In this document: positions 1-5,030 of the stretch, piece by piece | Position numbering within the stretch: position 1 is the stretch's first letter | Layout of the letters: each line of letters starts with the position of its first letter | NCBI GenBank assembly: GCA_964571695.1 | Contig: CAZNDG010000078.1 | Coordinates: 1 to 7,317, forward strand | From: UBA8958 sp964571695 | GTDB taxonomy: Bacteria; Desulfobacterota; Syntrophia; Syntrophales; UBA8958 | Direction: 5' to 3' | DNA length: 7,317 bases | Made by a program: the position numbers and the translations under genes | The notes under the pieces: model-generated | The model's input: only the letters and a program-made list of their open reading frames with translations | Told to the model about the DNA's origin: nothing | Database searches by the model: none

Positions 1-500
1 ATATGCCAGAATCCCGTCTTGATCGTCTTGACCTTCTTCCTCGTTCCTTCCGGCACAATGGCGAGAAGGAATTCATCCCTGCTCTTGAAAAGGTCTGCCA
101 TCTGTTCGACGGCACCCTTCGGCGAGCTGCGGTCGACGGGGATACCGCCGATGAGTTTAAACACGAGCGACATCGGCCAAAAGAACCATTCTTTCTTGAC
201 CATGATATATCCCCTTCGCCGGATGATGTAATAGCCGATGAAGGCCCTTACGGCATCCATGTTGGAGGTGTGGGGGAAACCGATGATCACGTGCTTCCTT
301 GAAAAGTAGGGGGGAGGAGGTTCAAACTGCCAACCCATCATGGAATAGAGATATTTTCCAATAATACTCAATATTTGCGTCACTTTTGGTCTTAGGTCAG
401 GGTTTTCGGAGCGCGCTTTTCGGTCGAAATCATTTTGCGCCTCTATAACATCTTCGATGTTGTCTTCCGACCATTTGCGTATCTCCCTCAGAATATGCAT
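1..500 (-). CDS. PlsC-type lysophospholipid/1-acyl-glycerol-3-phosphate acyltransferase, 3' end outside the window
   Basis: Minus-strand frame read by hand, open from ATG at 500 to the window edge (166 codons visible; the C-terminus is missing). With this start, the family's catalytic HX4D box is HTSNMD (H77 to D82) after the hydrophobic strand VIIGFP. The substrate-binding block is GGIPVDRS (118-125) and the EGTR box is VPEGTRKK (149-156). These are the hallmark motifs of the PlsC family, which transfers an acyl chain to a lysophospholipid or lysophosphatidate at the membrane. The start is uncertain. Homologues usually begin shortly before the MGW segment (M54-W57 here), and ATGs at 341 and 338 are alternatives, but the family-like stretch QILSIIGKYLYSMMGW extends upstream of them. 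No start has a clear Shine-Dalgarno. The first ~50 residues are charged and AT-richer than the rest. It diverges from the plus-strand cluster and is probably an unrelated neighbour. Confidence 0.8.
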   Translation of the reverse strand, partial: MHILREIRKWSEDNIEDVIEAQNDFDRKARSENPDLRPKVTQILSIIGKYLYSMMGWQFEPPPPYFSRKHVIIGFPHTSNMDAVRAFIGYYIIRRRGYIMVKKEWFFWPMSLVFKLIGGIPVDRSSPKGAVEQMADLFKSRDEFLLAIVPEGTRKKVKTIKTGFWH

Positions 501-530
501 CAGCGAGCAACCGAGTTCGGTGTTTGAGAT

Positions 531-560
531 ATTCTATATTGCCCGGGGAGAAGCCGTCAT
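531..560 (-). promoter_or_regulatory. Possible promoter for the acyltransferase gene
   Basis: Read on the minus strand, an ATGACG hexamer (560-555, four of six matches to TTGACA) is followed after 18 bases by TAGAAT (536-531, five of six matches to TATAAT). Transcription would begin near 523, about 25 bases before the ATG at 500, which fits that start choice. The evidence is a hexamer match only. The same bases could instead be part of a plus-strand coding remnant. Confidence 0.25.
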
Positions 561-603
561 TGCCGATTTTTCCGGTAAGCCCCCGAAGCGGGTAAATTTC
601 TAG
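541..603 (+). pseudogene. Possible C-terminal remnant of a plus-strand gene
   Basis: This frame reads ARGEAVIADFSGKPPKRVNF and then TAG at 601-603, with codon choice like the real genes of the window. The style (ARGEAVIADFSGKP...) recalls the last strand of hotdog-fold acyl-CoA thioesterases, but the stretch is far too short to assign. The frame stays open back to an ATG at 457, where it lies antisense to the acyltransferase gene and stops looking like protein. If real, the 5' part was lost at a junction near 530, just outside the acyltransferase reading frame. Chance is a serious alternative. Confidence 0.2.
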
Positions 604-795
604 CGCCCAAGAAGAAAGGCGAGTACGGGTCAAGGGGTATCTTCGGCGCGTCGATGAGCGGCAGGAATGACCGCCTCGACGCCCCGCTGATCCCTTGTCT
701 GACCGGCGTCCGCGCTCCGTCCGGGGTGGGCTATCCGTCCGGGGCGCGCGGCCTGCCGGAGGGAGGACGGGTGGTCCGCCCGGCGATATAATCCC
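604..795. other. GC-rich intergenic stretch with a 10-bp direct repeat
   Basis: No reading frame here resembles a protein family. The ten-base unit CCGTCCGGGG occurs at 717-726 and again at 735-744, an 18-base period. A perfect TATAAT hexamer lies at 787-792, but the hexamer 17 bases upstream of it (AGGACG) is a poor -35, so it is at best a weak second promoter ahead of the strong one at 796-824. Confidence 0.4.
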
Positions 796-824
796 TTGAC
801 ATTCTGAAAGATTCTGTCTATAAG
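796..824 (+). promoter_or_regulatory. Strong sigma-70-type promoter
   Basis: A perfect -35 hexamer TTGACA (796-801) is followed by a 17-base spacer and TATAAG (819-824, five of six matches to the consensus). The predicted start of transcription is near 831. It points toward the plus-strand cluster, but the first thing transcribed is a terminator-like hairpin at 911-942, so the promoter may make a short RNA or feed an attenuated leader. This is the best promoter match seen in the window. Confidence 0.65.
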
Positions 825-891
825 GCTTGCAAACAATCAAGTTACGGATATAGTAGATCAGTCCCTGAGGCATCGAACAAGGGGGAGCGTC

Positions 892-966
892 ATGTGCCAC
901 GGGAACCCGTACCCCGCTTTTCGCGAGAAGAGAGGGGTTTTTGCGTTTTGGGGGGAGAAACCATGA
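892..966 (+). CDS. Putative 24-residue leader peptide
   Basis: A short ORF starts at ATG 892 behind the purine-rich stretch AAGGGGGAG (ends at 887, 4 bases before the ATG) and encodes 24 residues, MCHGNPYPAFREKRGVFAFW and then GEKP. It is rich in aromatic residues (Y, three F, W) but has no run of a single regulatory amino acid. The terminator-like hairpin at 911-942 lies wholly inside it, as expected if translation of a leader controlled the hairpin. Its TGA (964-966) overlaps the next ATG (963-965) in an ATGA arrangement typical of translational coupling. It may be a chance ORF: the only support is the ribosome site, the overlap and the position after a promoter. Confidence 0.3.
   Translation: MCHGNPYPAFREKRGVFAFWGEKP
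911..942 (+). terminator. Intrinsic terminator-like hairpin (possible attenuator)
   Basis: ACCCC (911-915) pairs with GGGGT (934-938), and CTTTT (917-921) pairs with AGAAG (926-930, one T-G pair) around a CGCG tetraloop. Small bulges (G916; 931-933) separate the two stems. The 3' arm runs into TTTTT (938-942) and, after GCG, TTTT (946-949). A T-run follows only in plus orientation. It sits roughly 80-110 bases after the predicted transcription start at 831, so it could end a small RNA or attenuate the downstream genes. The stem is interrupted, so strength is uncertain. Confidence 0.5.
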
Positions 967-1070
967 AAAAGATGCCGTTTCCGAAGGATGCGTTCCTTGC
1001 GCTCCTGCTTCTGCCGGTCCTGGCGGCCGCCGCGACACCGGCGACGGTCTTTATGTCCGATTTTACCTGA
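963..1070 (+). CDS. Short signal-peptide-like ORF (35 residues), possibly a truncated secreted protein
   Basis: The ORF starts at ATG 963 with GGGGGAG (951-957) five bases upstream and stops with TGA at 1068-1070. The product begins MKKMPFPKDAFLALLLLPVL and continues AAAATPATVFMSDFT. This is a good bacterial Sec signal peptide: basic N-region, hydrophobic core at about residues 11-19, and small residues (AAAA, about 21-24) at a plausible cleavage site. Only about ten residues would remain after cleavage. It is either a genuine tiny exported peptide or the surviving 5' end of a longer gene for an exported protein. No continuation in another frame was recognised in the 120 bases that follow. 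It overlaps the preceding 24-residue ORF by the ATGA sequence. Confidence 0.4.
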   Translation: MKKMPFPKDAFLALLLLPVLAAAATPATVFMSDFT

Positions 1071-1120
1071 CAACCCCGACAGGGCGTTTCCACCCTGGTC
1101 CCAAAAAGTCTCAGCACGAC

Positions 1121-1138
1121 GTTAACCTTGTTAACCTT
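1121..1138 (+). repeat. Tandem 9-bp direct repeat GTTAACCTT x2
   Basis: Two perfect back-to-back copies of GTTAACCTT occupy 1121-1129 and 1130-1138, 56 bases before the amidohydrolase start. Each contains the palindrome GTTAAC. The core TTAACCT recurs in the same orientation at 6403-6409 (before the ParB-like gene) and 7288-7294 (after it) and was not noticed inside any coding region. The position suggests an operator or activator site; this is unproven. Confidence 0.4.
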
Positions 1139-1193
1139 TATTTGCCGCTGTCTTTCCCGTCCCGACGACGGCCGTTCCGGCAGGAGGTGCCAT

Positions 1194-2405
1194 ATGCCAG
1201 CGTACTTCATCGATTGTCACTGCCACGTCTTCACCATCGCCGATATCCCCGTCTACCGGTCGATCTGCCAGTTCCTCGGCAAGTTCGACAAGTTCCACAA
1301 GCGGCTCCTCTTCCCCTTCGCCGGGCTGATCCTGGCGGGTACGGACCTCGAGGGCCAGGCGGCGGATTATGAGAAGTTCCTCCGGTTCTTCGAACACGAG
1401 CCGGGGGAGAACGTCCTCCAGCTCGCGAGCGAGGCCCATCAGTGCGTGGACGGGGCGGACTCCCCCTTCGGGGGCCGGACCATCGTCCTGACCCCCCTGG
1501 TGATGGACTTCGATCTCAACGGGGAGGTCAACAAACTCAACGCCCAGGTGGACCGCCTGACCGGCGCCATCGCCGCCGCCGGCCTCGACGGCAGCCGGAT
1601 GAAGGTCCTCCCCTTCCTCGGGGTGGACCCGCGGCGGACCAACGCCCTGGTGCGGATAGACCGCTACGACTCCCTCAAGAACCGCACCTCCCCGGTCATC
1701 CTCGGCAACGGCAGCTTCATCGGCGTCAAGCTCTATCCCCCCCTCGGTTTCCATGCCGCCGCGCACCTCGATTTCTACCGCGGCCTCGCGGAGCGCCAGC
1801 TCCCCGTCACCGTCCACTGCCAGAAGGACTCCTTCCGCCTGACCTCCGATGCCGACCGCTACACCGACCCGGCCAACTGGGAACGGGTCATGAAGGACCC
1901 GGCCGTCCGGGACCTCCGGATCAATTTCGCCCATTTCGGCGGCGAGGACGGGGTTATGGAGACGGTCCGGTTCCGGGAACGGGGGCCCAACGAGGACGGG
2001 GGATACCTCTGGTCCTATGACGGCATCGACCGCGACACCTGGACCTACCGGATCATCCGCCTCCTGAAGGCCTATCCCAACACCTACGCCGACGTGGCGG
2101 CCTTCGACACCGGGGACCCTCGGGCGGCGGCCGCCCTCGTCTGGCTCCTCCACCTGGACGCGGCGGGGGAGTTCAAGGACGAGGGGGACCGCCCCCTGGC
2201 CGACAAGCTCCTCTGGGGGACGGACTACCCCATGGTCCTGGGGGACAAGGAGACGAACTACGCGACCATCTTCAACGGCTTCGCCGCGGCCCTGCGGCGC
2301 CGGAATCACGATTACTACGAATATCCCCGGGAACTGCAGGTCGATGCCGACGCCCTCCTGGAACGGATGGTCGCCGCCAACCCGATGCGGTTCCTGAATG
2401 TGTGA
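1194..2405 (+). CDS. Amidohydrolase-2 family metal-dependent hydrolase
   Basis: A 403-residue TIM-barrel hydrolase of the amidohydrolase superfamily (amidohydrolase-2 type; relatives include ACMSD-like decarboxylases and other C-C or C-N hydrolases). The start at 1194 is chosen because AGGAGG (1182-1187) lies six bases upstream; an in-frame ATG at 1128 has no such site. The metal ligands are all visible in order: H9 and H11 in IDCHCHVF after strand 1, H208 in VTVHCQK, H247 in NFAHFGG, and D344 in LLWGTDYPM. K179 in GVKLYPP is a possible ligand or substrate contact. Between residues 20 and 100 there is a long insertion before the barrel resumes at TIVLTPLVMDFD. There is no signal peptide, so it is probably cytoplasmic. 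The substrate cannot be read from the sequence. It is the first gene of the plus-strand cluster; the next starts 75 bases after its stop. Confidence 0.88.
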   Translation: MPAYFIDCHCHVFTIADIPVYRSICQFLGKFDKFHKRLLFPFAGLILAGTDLEGQAADYEKFLRFFEHEPGENVLQLASEAHQCVDGADSPFGGRTIVLTPLVMDFDLNGEVNKLNAQVDRLTGAIAAAGLDGSRMKVLPFLGVDPRRTNALVRIDRYDSLKNRTSPVILGNGSFIGVKLYPPLGFHAAAHLDFYRGLAERQLPVTVHCQKDSFRLTSDADRYTDPANWERVMKDPAVRDLRINFAHFGGEDGVMETVRFRERGPNEDGGYLWSYDGIDRDTWTYRIIRLLKAYPNTYADVAAFDTGDPRAAAALVWLLHLDAAGEFKDEGDRPLADKLLWGTDYPMVLGDKETNYATIFNGFAAALRRRNHDYYEYPRELQVDADALLERMVAANPMRFLNV

Positions 2406-2410
2406 AACGG

Positions 2411-2431
2411 GCGGGACGCCGGAGTTCCCGC
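2411..2431 (+). other. RNA hairpin in the gap between the amidohydrolase and DUF2589 genes
   Basis: GCGGGA (2411-2416) can pair with TCCCGC (2426-2431) around a nine-base loop just after the amidohydrolase stop. No T-run follows, so it is not a convincing intrinsic terminator. It may act as an mRNA stability or processing element between the first and second genes. Confidence 0.3.
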
Positions 2432-2480
2432 GCCGGCAGACCGAGGGAGGGACGATTTATAAAGTGAAAGGAGGATGAAT

Positions 2481-3170
2481 ATGGGAAACAACGGGGATAA
2501 AAAGGACAGTCAGGAAGAACGGGCAGCGGCCATAGAGTCGATTTCTCTCTCCCAGGCCCTCCTGGCGCCGCTGGACGCCGTCTTCAAGGCCCAGATCCAT
2601 GCGGCCCGCTCGTTCCTGAATCTGCTCCTGCAGATGGGCTATCCCCATAACCCGTACGGAACGGACGAGGTTCGGCCGGAAACGGACGGGACGCCCTACA
2701 ACCAGGAATTCTTCTACGAGATCGAGGCCGCCGGCAAGAAGGAGCGCTACAAGGTCAGCATTCCCACCCTGGCCCTCATCCCCGTGGCCCCCCTGGCCGT
2801 GGAATCGGCCTCCTTCAAGTTGGAGATGCGGGTGGATTCCGTAGCCCGGCACAACCAGATGCAGGTCTCTGAAAAGAAGGCCCTGAAAAAGGAAGAGGGG
2901 TATGACGAGACCAAACGCCCCTGGTTCCTCGTCTCCGAGCCGTTGAGCCTCCGGGGCAGCATCACCGCCCCGGCCGCGGCCGGTTTCCGGGAGGTAGCCG
3001 AAGGGGGAGCGATCCAGATCGAGATCAAGGTGGGCAAGACGCCGCTGCCGGCTGGACTGGAGAAACTGCTGACCTTCATGACCCAGACCGGCTATTCCGA
3101 AAAAGAGGGTGGTGAGACGCTGCCGCCGCAAAAAACCGAACCGGATAAAGACAAACCGAAAATCCAATAA
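2481..3170 (+). CDS. DUF2589 domain protein, first tandem copy
   Basis: A 229-residue protein of the DUF2589 family (function unknown), recognised from memory and from its similarity to the next gene. ATG 2481 is preferred: GGAGG (2470-2474) is six bases upstream, while the in-frame ATG at 2475 touches the GGAGG. Domain layout: a hydrophilic N-terminus; an amphipathic helix with APLDAVFKAQIHAA (29-42); an insertion rich in charged and aromatic residues (55-90); a beta segment VSIPTLALIPVAPLAVESA (92-110); a charged linker (126-145); a C-terminal strand IQIEIKV (178-184) followed by TPLPAGLEKLL (187-197); and a Lys/Pro-rich tail (208-229). The helix, middle strand and P-x-GL-x-K end are shared with the following protein, so the two are paralogues. 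It has no signal peptide or membrane span and probably acts in the cytoplasm or as an assembly subunit. The next gene starts 16 bases after its stop. Confidence 0.8.
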   Translation: MGNNGDKKDSQEERAAAIESISLSQALLAPLDAVFKAQIHAARSFLNLLLQMGYPHNPYGTDEVRPETDGTPYNQEFFYEIEAAGKKERYKVSIPTLALIPVAPLAVESASFKLEMRVDSVARHNQMQVSEKKALKKEEGYDETKRPWFLVSEPLSLRGSITAPAAAGFREVAEGGAIQIEIKVGKTPLPAGLEKLLTFMTQTGYSEKEGGETLPPQKTEPDKDKPKIQ

Positions 3171-3186
3171 AAAAGGAGGAAATGAT

Positions 3187-3777
3187 ATGGCAGAGATGGA
3201 AGTGCAGCCGTTTGCCGAATTCGGGAAACTGGATCTCGAAGTGGTCGTTGCCGCGCCCCTGGTGGCGGCCGTAAATGCCCAGACCAGGGCCGCCAAGGCG
3301 ACATCCGATTACATCGCGGACCTGATCAAGGACGGTAAACCGATTATGGTAGACTTCACCGTGGATCTCCAGGAGACAAAACCACCGGATGCGGAGGCAG
3401 GCAAGGCCAAGCCCGACGCCGGCAAGACGAAGACGGTCAAGATAAGCGCCCCTTTGCTCGCCATGGTCCCCATCCCCCACCTGCGAATCGACTCCCTAAC
3501 CACCCACTTCAAATACGAGATCAGCCAGATCGCCAAGTCAACGCGTGCCAAGGACGCCACCCTTGAAGCGGGGGCCCAGACAGGGGCGCTGCTGAGCCCC
3601 TGGGTCAGTGCCACCTTGAAGGGTTCGGTGGCGAGTAGGTCCTCGGATGAATCGACGGTAAACCGTAGCGGGGTCCTGGAGATCACCGTCCATGCCAGCG
3701 AGGCGCCTATGCCCGAAGGGCTGGCCAAAATACTGGGGATCCTCGCCGACTCGGTCAAGGTCACCCCCGCTTCCTGA
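3187..3777 (+). CDS. DUF2589 domain protein, second tandem copy
   Basis: A 196-residue protein and the more typical DUF2589 member of the pair. ATG 3187 has a strong site (AAAAGGAGG, ending at 3179) seven bases upstream; the longer open frame back to 3109 overlaps the previous gene and is not used. Visible blocks are a helix APLVAAVNAQTRAA (23-36) continuing to DYIADLI; a strand IMVDFTVDL (53-61); a Lys/Pro/Asp-rich linker (64-81); a central VKISAPLLAMVPIPHLRIDS (84-103); and a C-terminal VLEITVHASEAPMPEGLAKI (163-182). It has no catalytic motif, signal peptide or membrane segment. Conserved hydrophobic strands without polar active-site residues suggest a structural or binding role; this is inference. 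Compared with the first copy it lacks the aromatic insertion and the basic tail. The function of the family is not known. Confidence 0.87.
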   Translation: MAEMEVQPFAEFGKLDLEVVVAAPLVAAVNAQTRAAKATSDYIADLIKDGKPIMVDFTVDLQETKPPDAEAGKAKPDAGKTKTVKISAPLLAMVPIPHLRIDSLTTHFKYEISQIAKSTRAKDATLEAGAQTGALLSPWVSATLKGSVASRSSDESTVNRSGVLEITVHASEAPMPEGLAKILGILADSVKVTPAS

Positions 3778-3814
3778 GAGCGGTATCTTCTTCGACGGTG
3801 AGAAACGGTAAGTC

Positions 3815-4273
3815 ATGAAGATGAAGACGAACATCGAGGGAGTGCCGCTGTCCGAGTTTATCGGTCATGTCCTTCGCGAGACAGTCCGCGCCGATGCGGA
3901 GGCGCAGCTCTTCCAGCAGGCCGGCTGGCGGGAGTTCCACCGGTCGTTTCGGGAGTCCGGGGGCATCGACGTCACGGCGGGGATACCCCGGAACGCCTAC
4001 CTCGGTCTCCGGGAGATCAAACTGTCTTTCTACGTGGAACCCATACGGGAAGGCTGCTGGGCGCAGATCGGGAGATTCTTCCGCCGCCTCCTCGGCCGGA
4101 GGGGGCCGCCGGCCCGGCGGGACTGCCGCCTGGTCATCGGCCCGGCAGCGGCCGGTACGGCCTTCCTCGTTACGGTAACGGCGGGGCGCGGGGAGGATGG
4201 CGGTTTTGCCGTCCGGACCGATCCGGATATGGGAGAATTGGAGGGAGTATATGTCGATAATATCATTGCCTGA
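3815..4273 (+). CDS. Small protein of unknown function, possible divergent relative of the DUF2589 pair
   Basis: A 152-residue protein not assigned to any named family. ATG 3815 is used; ATG 3821 is an alternative, and neither has a strong ribosome site (GGTAAG only), so expression may depend on readthrough or coupling from the gene ending 37 bases upstream. The outline echoes DUF2589: an N-terminal helix after VPLSEFIGHVL (10-20), a middle segment IPRNAYLGLREIKLSFYVEP (57-76) comparable with the IP...L...SFKLE strand of the first copy, and a hydrophobic strand TAFLVTVTAG (115-124). Between these lies a very basic patch, GRFFRRLLGRRGPPARR (86-102), that could bind nucleic acid or an acidic surface. 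There is no signal peptide. Its last 23 bases overlap the next gene, which implies coupled translation. The kinship to DUF2589 is inference from pattern, not identity. Confidence 0.7.
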   Translation: MKMKTNIEGVPLSEFIGHVLRETVRADAEAQLFQQAGWREFHRSFRESGGIDVTAGIPRNAYLGLREIKLSFYVEPIREGCWAQIGRFFRRLLGRRGPPARRDCRLVIGPAAAGTAFLVTVTAGRGEDGGFAVRTDPDMGELEGVYVDNIIA

Positions 4274-5000
4274 CGGATGGAAAAGATTCGGCGGCGGGAG
4301 GAGGTGGCGGACGGCCGGCCCGCGCTACCTCTGCGAGGTGGATACGGAGGACAATACCCCCAATTACGCCCGGATACCGGGAACGGTGGCCAAGATTAGG
4401 AGAATCAAGTCCTTCTATGCGGGGCGCCTGCAATTGGGGGTCCTGGACGGATATGGTACGGGCGTCGATATCCTGGTTGCCAATTCCCTCGCCGAATCGC
4501 TCGGCACCGTACCCAGTCCGCTGTCTACGGCCCAGTTACGGGGAGTTTATGAACGGGCGACGGGGAACGACCCCGGTGTCCGGCTCGATGCGGTCATCCG
4601 CTACGTCGCCGGTGCGGCCAAATACCTGCAGCGCCGGGAGCCGCGCTACGTGAACCCCCTGTCCACCCCGGGGAGGGTCTCCGTCGGCGCCCACCATGTC
4701 CTGATCTCCACGGCGCGGGCCCTCCTGCCTTCCCGGGAGGACGCCCCCCTGGAACAGCGACGGGCGGAGACGGTAGAACTGGTGTGCCGCCTCCCGGCCG
4801 AGTCCCTTTACGCCGCGGAGATGGCCATCCGCTATCTCAACAAGGCCTACGGGAAACACCTCAACGAGCCGCCGCTGATCGCCGCCACCTACAACGCCGG
4901 CTCCCCGCGTCCGGATTCGGGGAATGCCTGGAATCTCAAACAGTACGGCGACCACGTCGACCGCTGGGTCGCCTACTACAACACCAGTCGGATGGTCTAG
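4251..5000 (+). CDS. Lytic transglycosylase/lysozyme-like (SLT fold) protein without signal peptide
   Basis: A 249-residue protein with the three landmarks of the soluble lytic transglycosylase (GH23-like) fold. The first is a helix ending in the probable catalytic glutamate, LVANSLAESLG with E82. The second is a segment matching the S-x-GA-x-G-x-x-Q-x-x-x-x-TA block, read here as VSVGAHHVLISTAR (143-156). The third is LIAATYNAGS (209-218), the AYNAG signature, after the helix AAEMAIRYLNKAYGKH (188-203). Known relatives cleave the MurNAc-GlcNAc bond of peptidoglycan. ATG 4251 is chosen because GGAGG (4240-4244) is six bases upstream; an in-frame ATG at 4197 lies deep in the previous gene. Oddities: there is no Sec signal, and HHVLIS replaces the usual GLMQLMP, so activity may be altered or lost. 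It could be released by lysis, carried by a dedicated export route, or used as a binding domain. It overlaps the preceding gene by 23 bases. Confidence 0.75.
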   Translation: MSIISLPDGWKRFGGGRRWRTAGPRYLCEVDTEDNTPNYARIPGTVAKIRRIKSFYAGRLQLGVLDGYGTGVDILVANSLAESLGTVPSPLSTAQLRGVYERATGNDPGVRLDAVIRYVAGAAKYLQRREPRYVNPLSTPGRVSVGAHHVLISTARALLPSREDAPLEQRRAETVELVCRLPAESLYAAEMAIRYLNKAYGKHLNEPPLIAATYNAGSPRPDSGNAWNLKQYGDHVDRWVAYYNTSRMV

Positions 5001-5030
5001 CCGCTCTTTTCCGATAAAGGAGGTAGTCCC

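Noticed and set aside
3..302. Plus-strand ORF of 99 codons at the window start
   Set aside because: It is antisense to the acyltransferase motifs HX4D and EGTR, which are unmistakable on the minus strand.
831..942. Known riboswitch (for example GEMM/cyclic-di-GMP, fluoride or guanidine) in the leader
   Set aside because: I compared the leader with the remembered conserved cores of these classes and found none. Only the terminal hairpin is convincing.
430..1038. 202-codon minus-strand ORF across the intergenic region
   Set aside because: The product is low-complexity, Arg/Pro/Ser-rich, lacks any recognisable domain and runs in another frame through the clear acyltransferase start region.
1078..1100. 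CAGGG/CCCTG hairpin before the amidohydrolase
   Set aside because: The five-pair stem with an eight-base loop is weak and is followed by an A-run rather than a T-run, so it is not a terminator in plus orientation.
1131..2309. Long minus-strand ORF opposite the amidohydrolase
   Set aside because: It is the mirror of a GC-rich gene with strong motifs on the plus strand. The product is Val/Gly/Glu/Arg-rich with no domain. A second one of the same length (5043-6221) opposite the metallophosphoesterase is the same artefact.
2457..3296. Minus-strand ORF opposite the DUF2589 genes
   Set aside because: It crosses two real plus-strand genes and their ribosome site, and its product has no family features.
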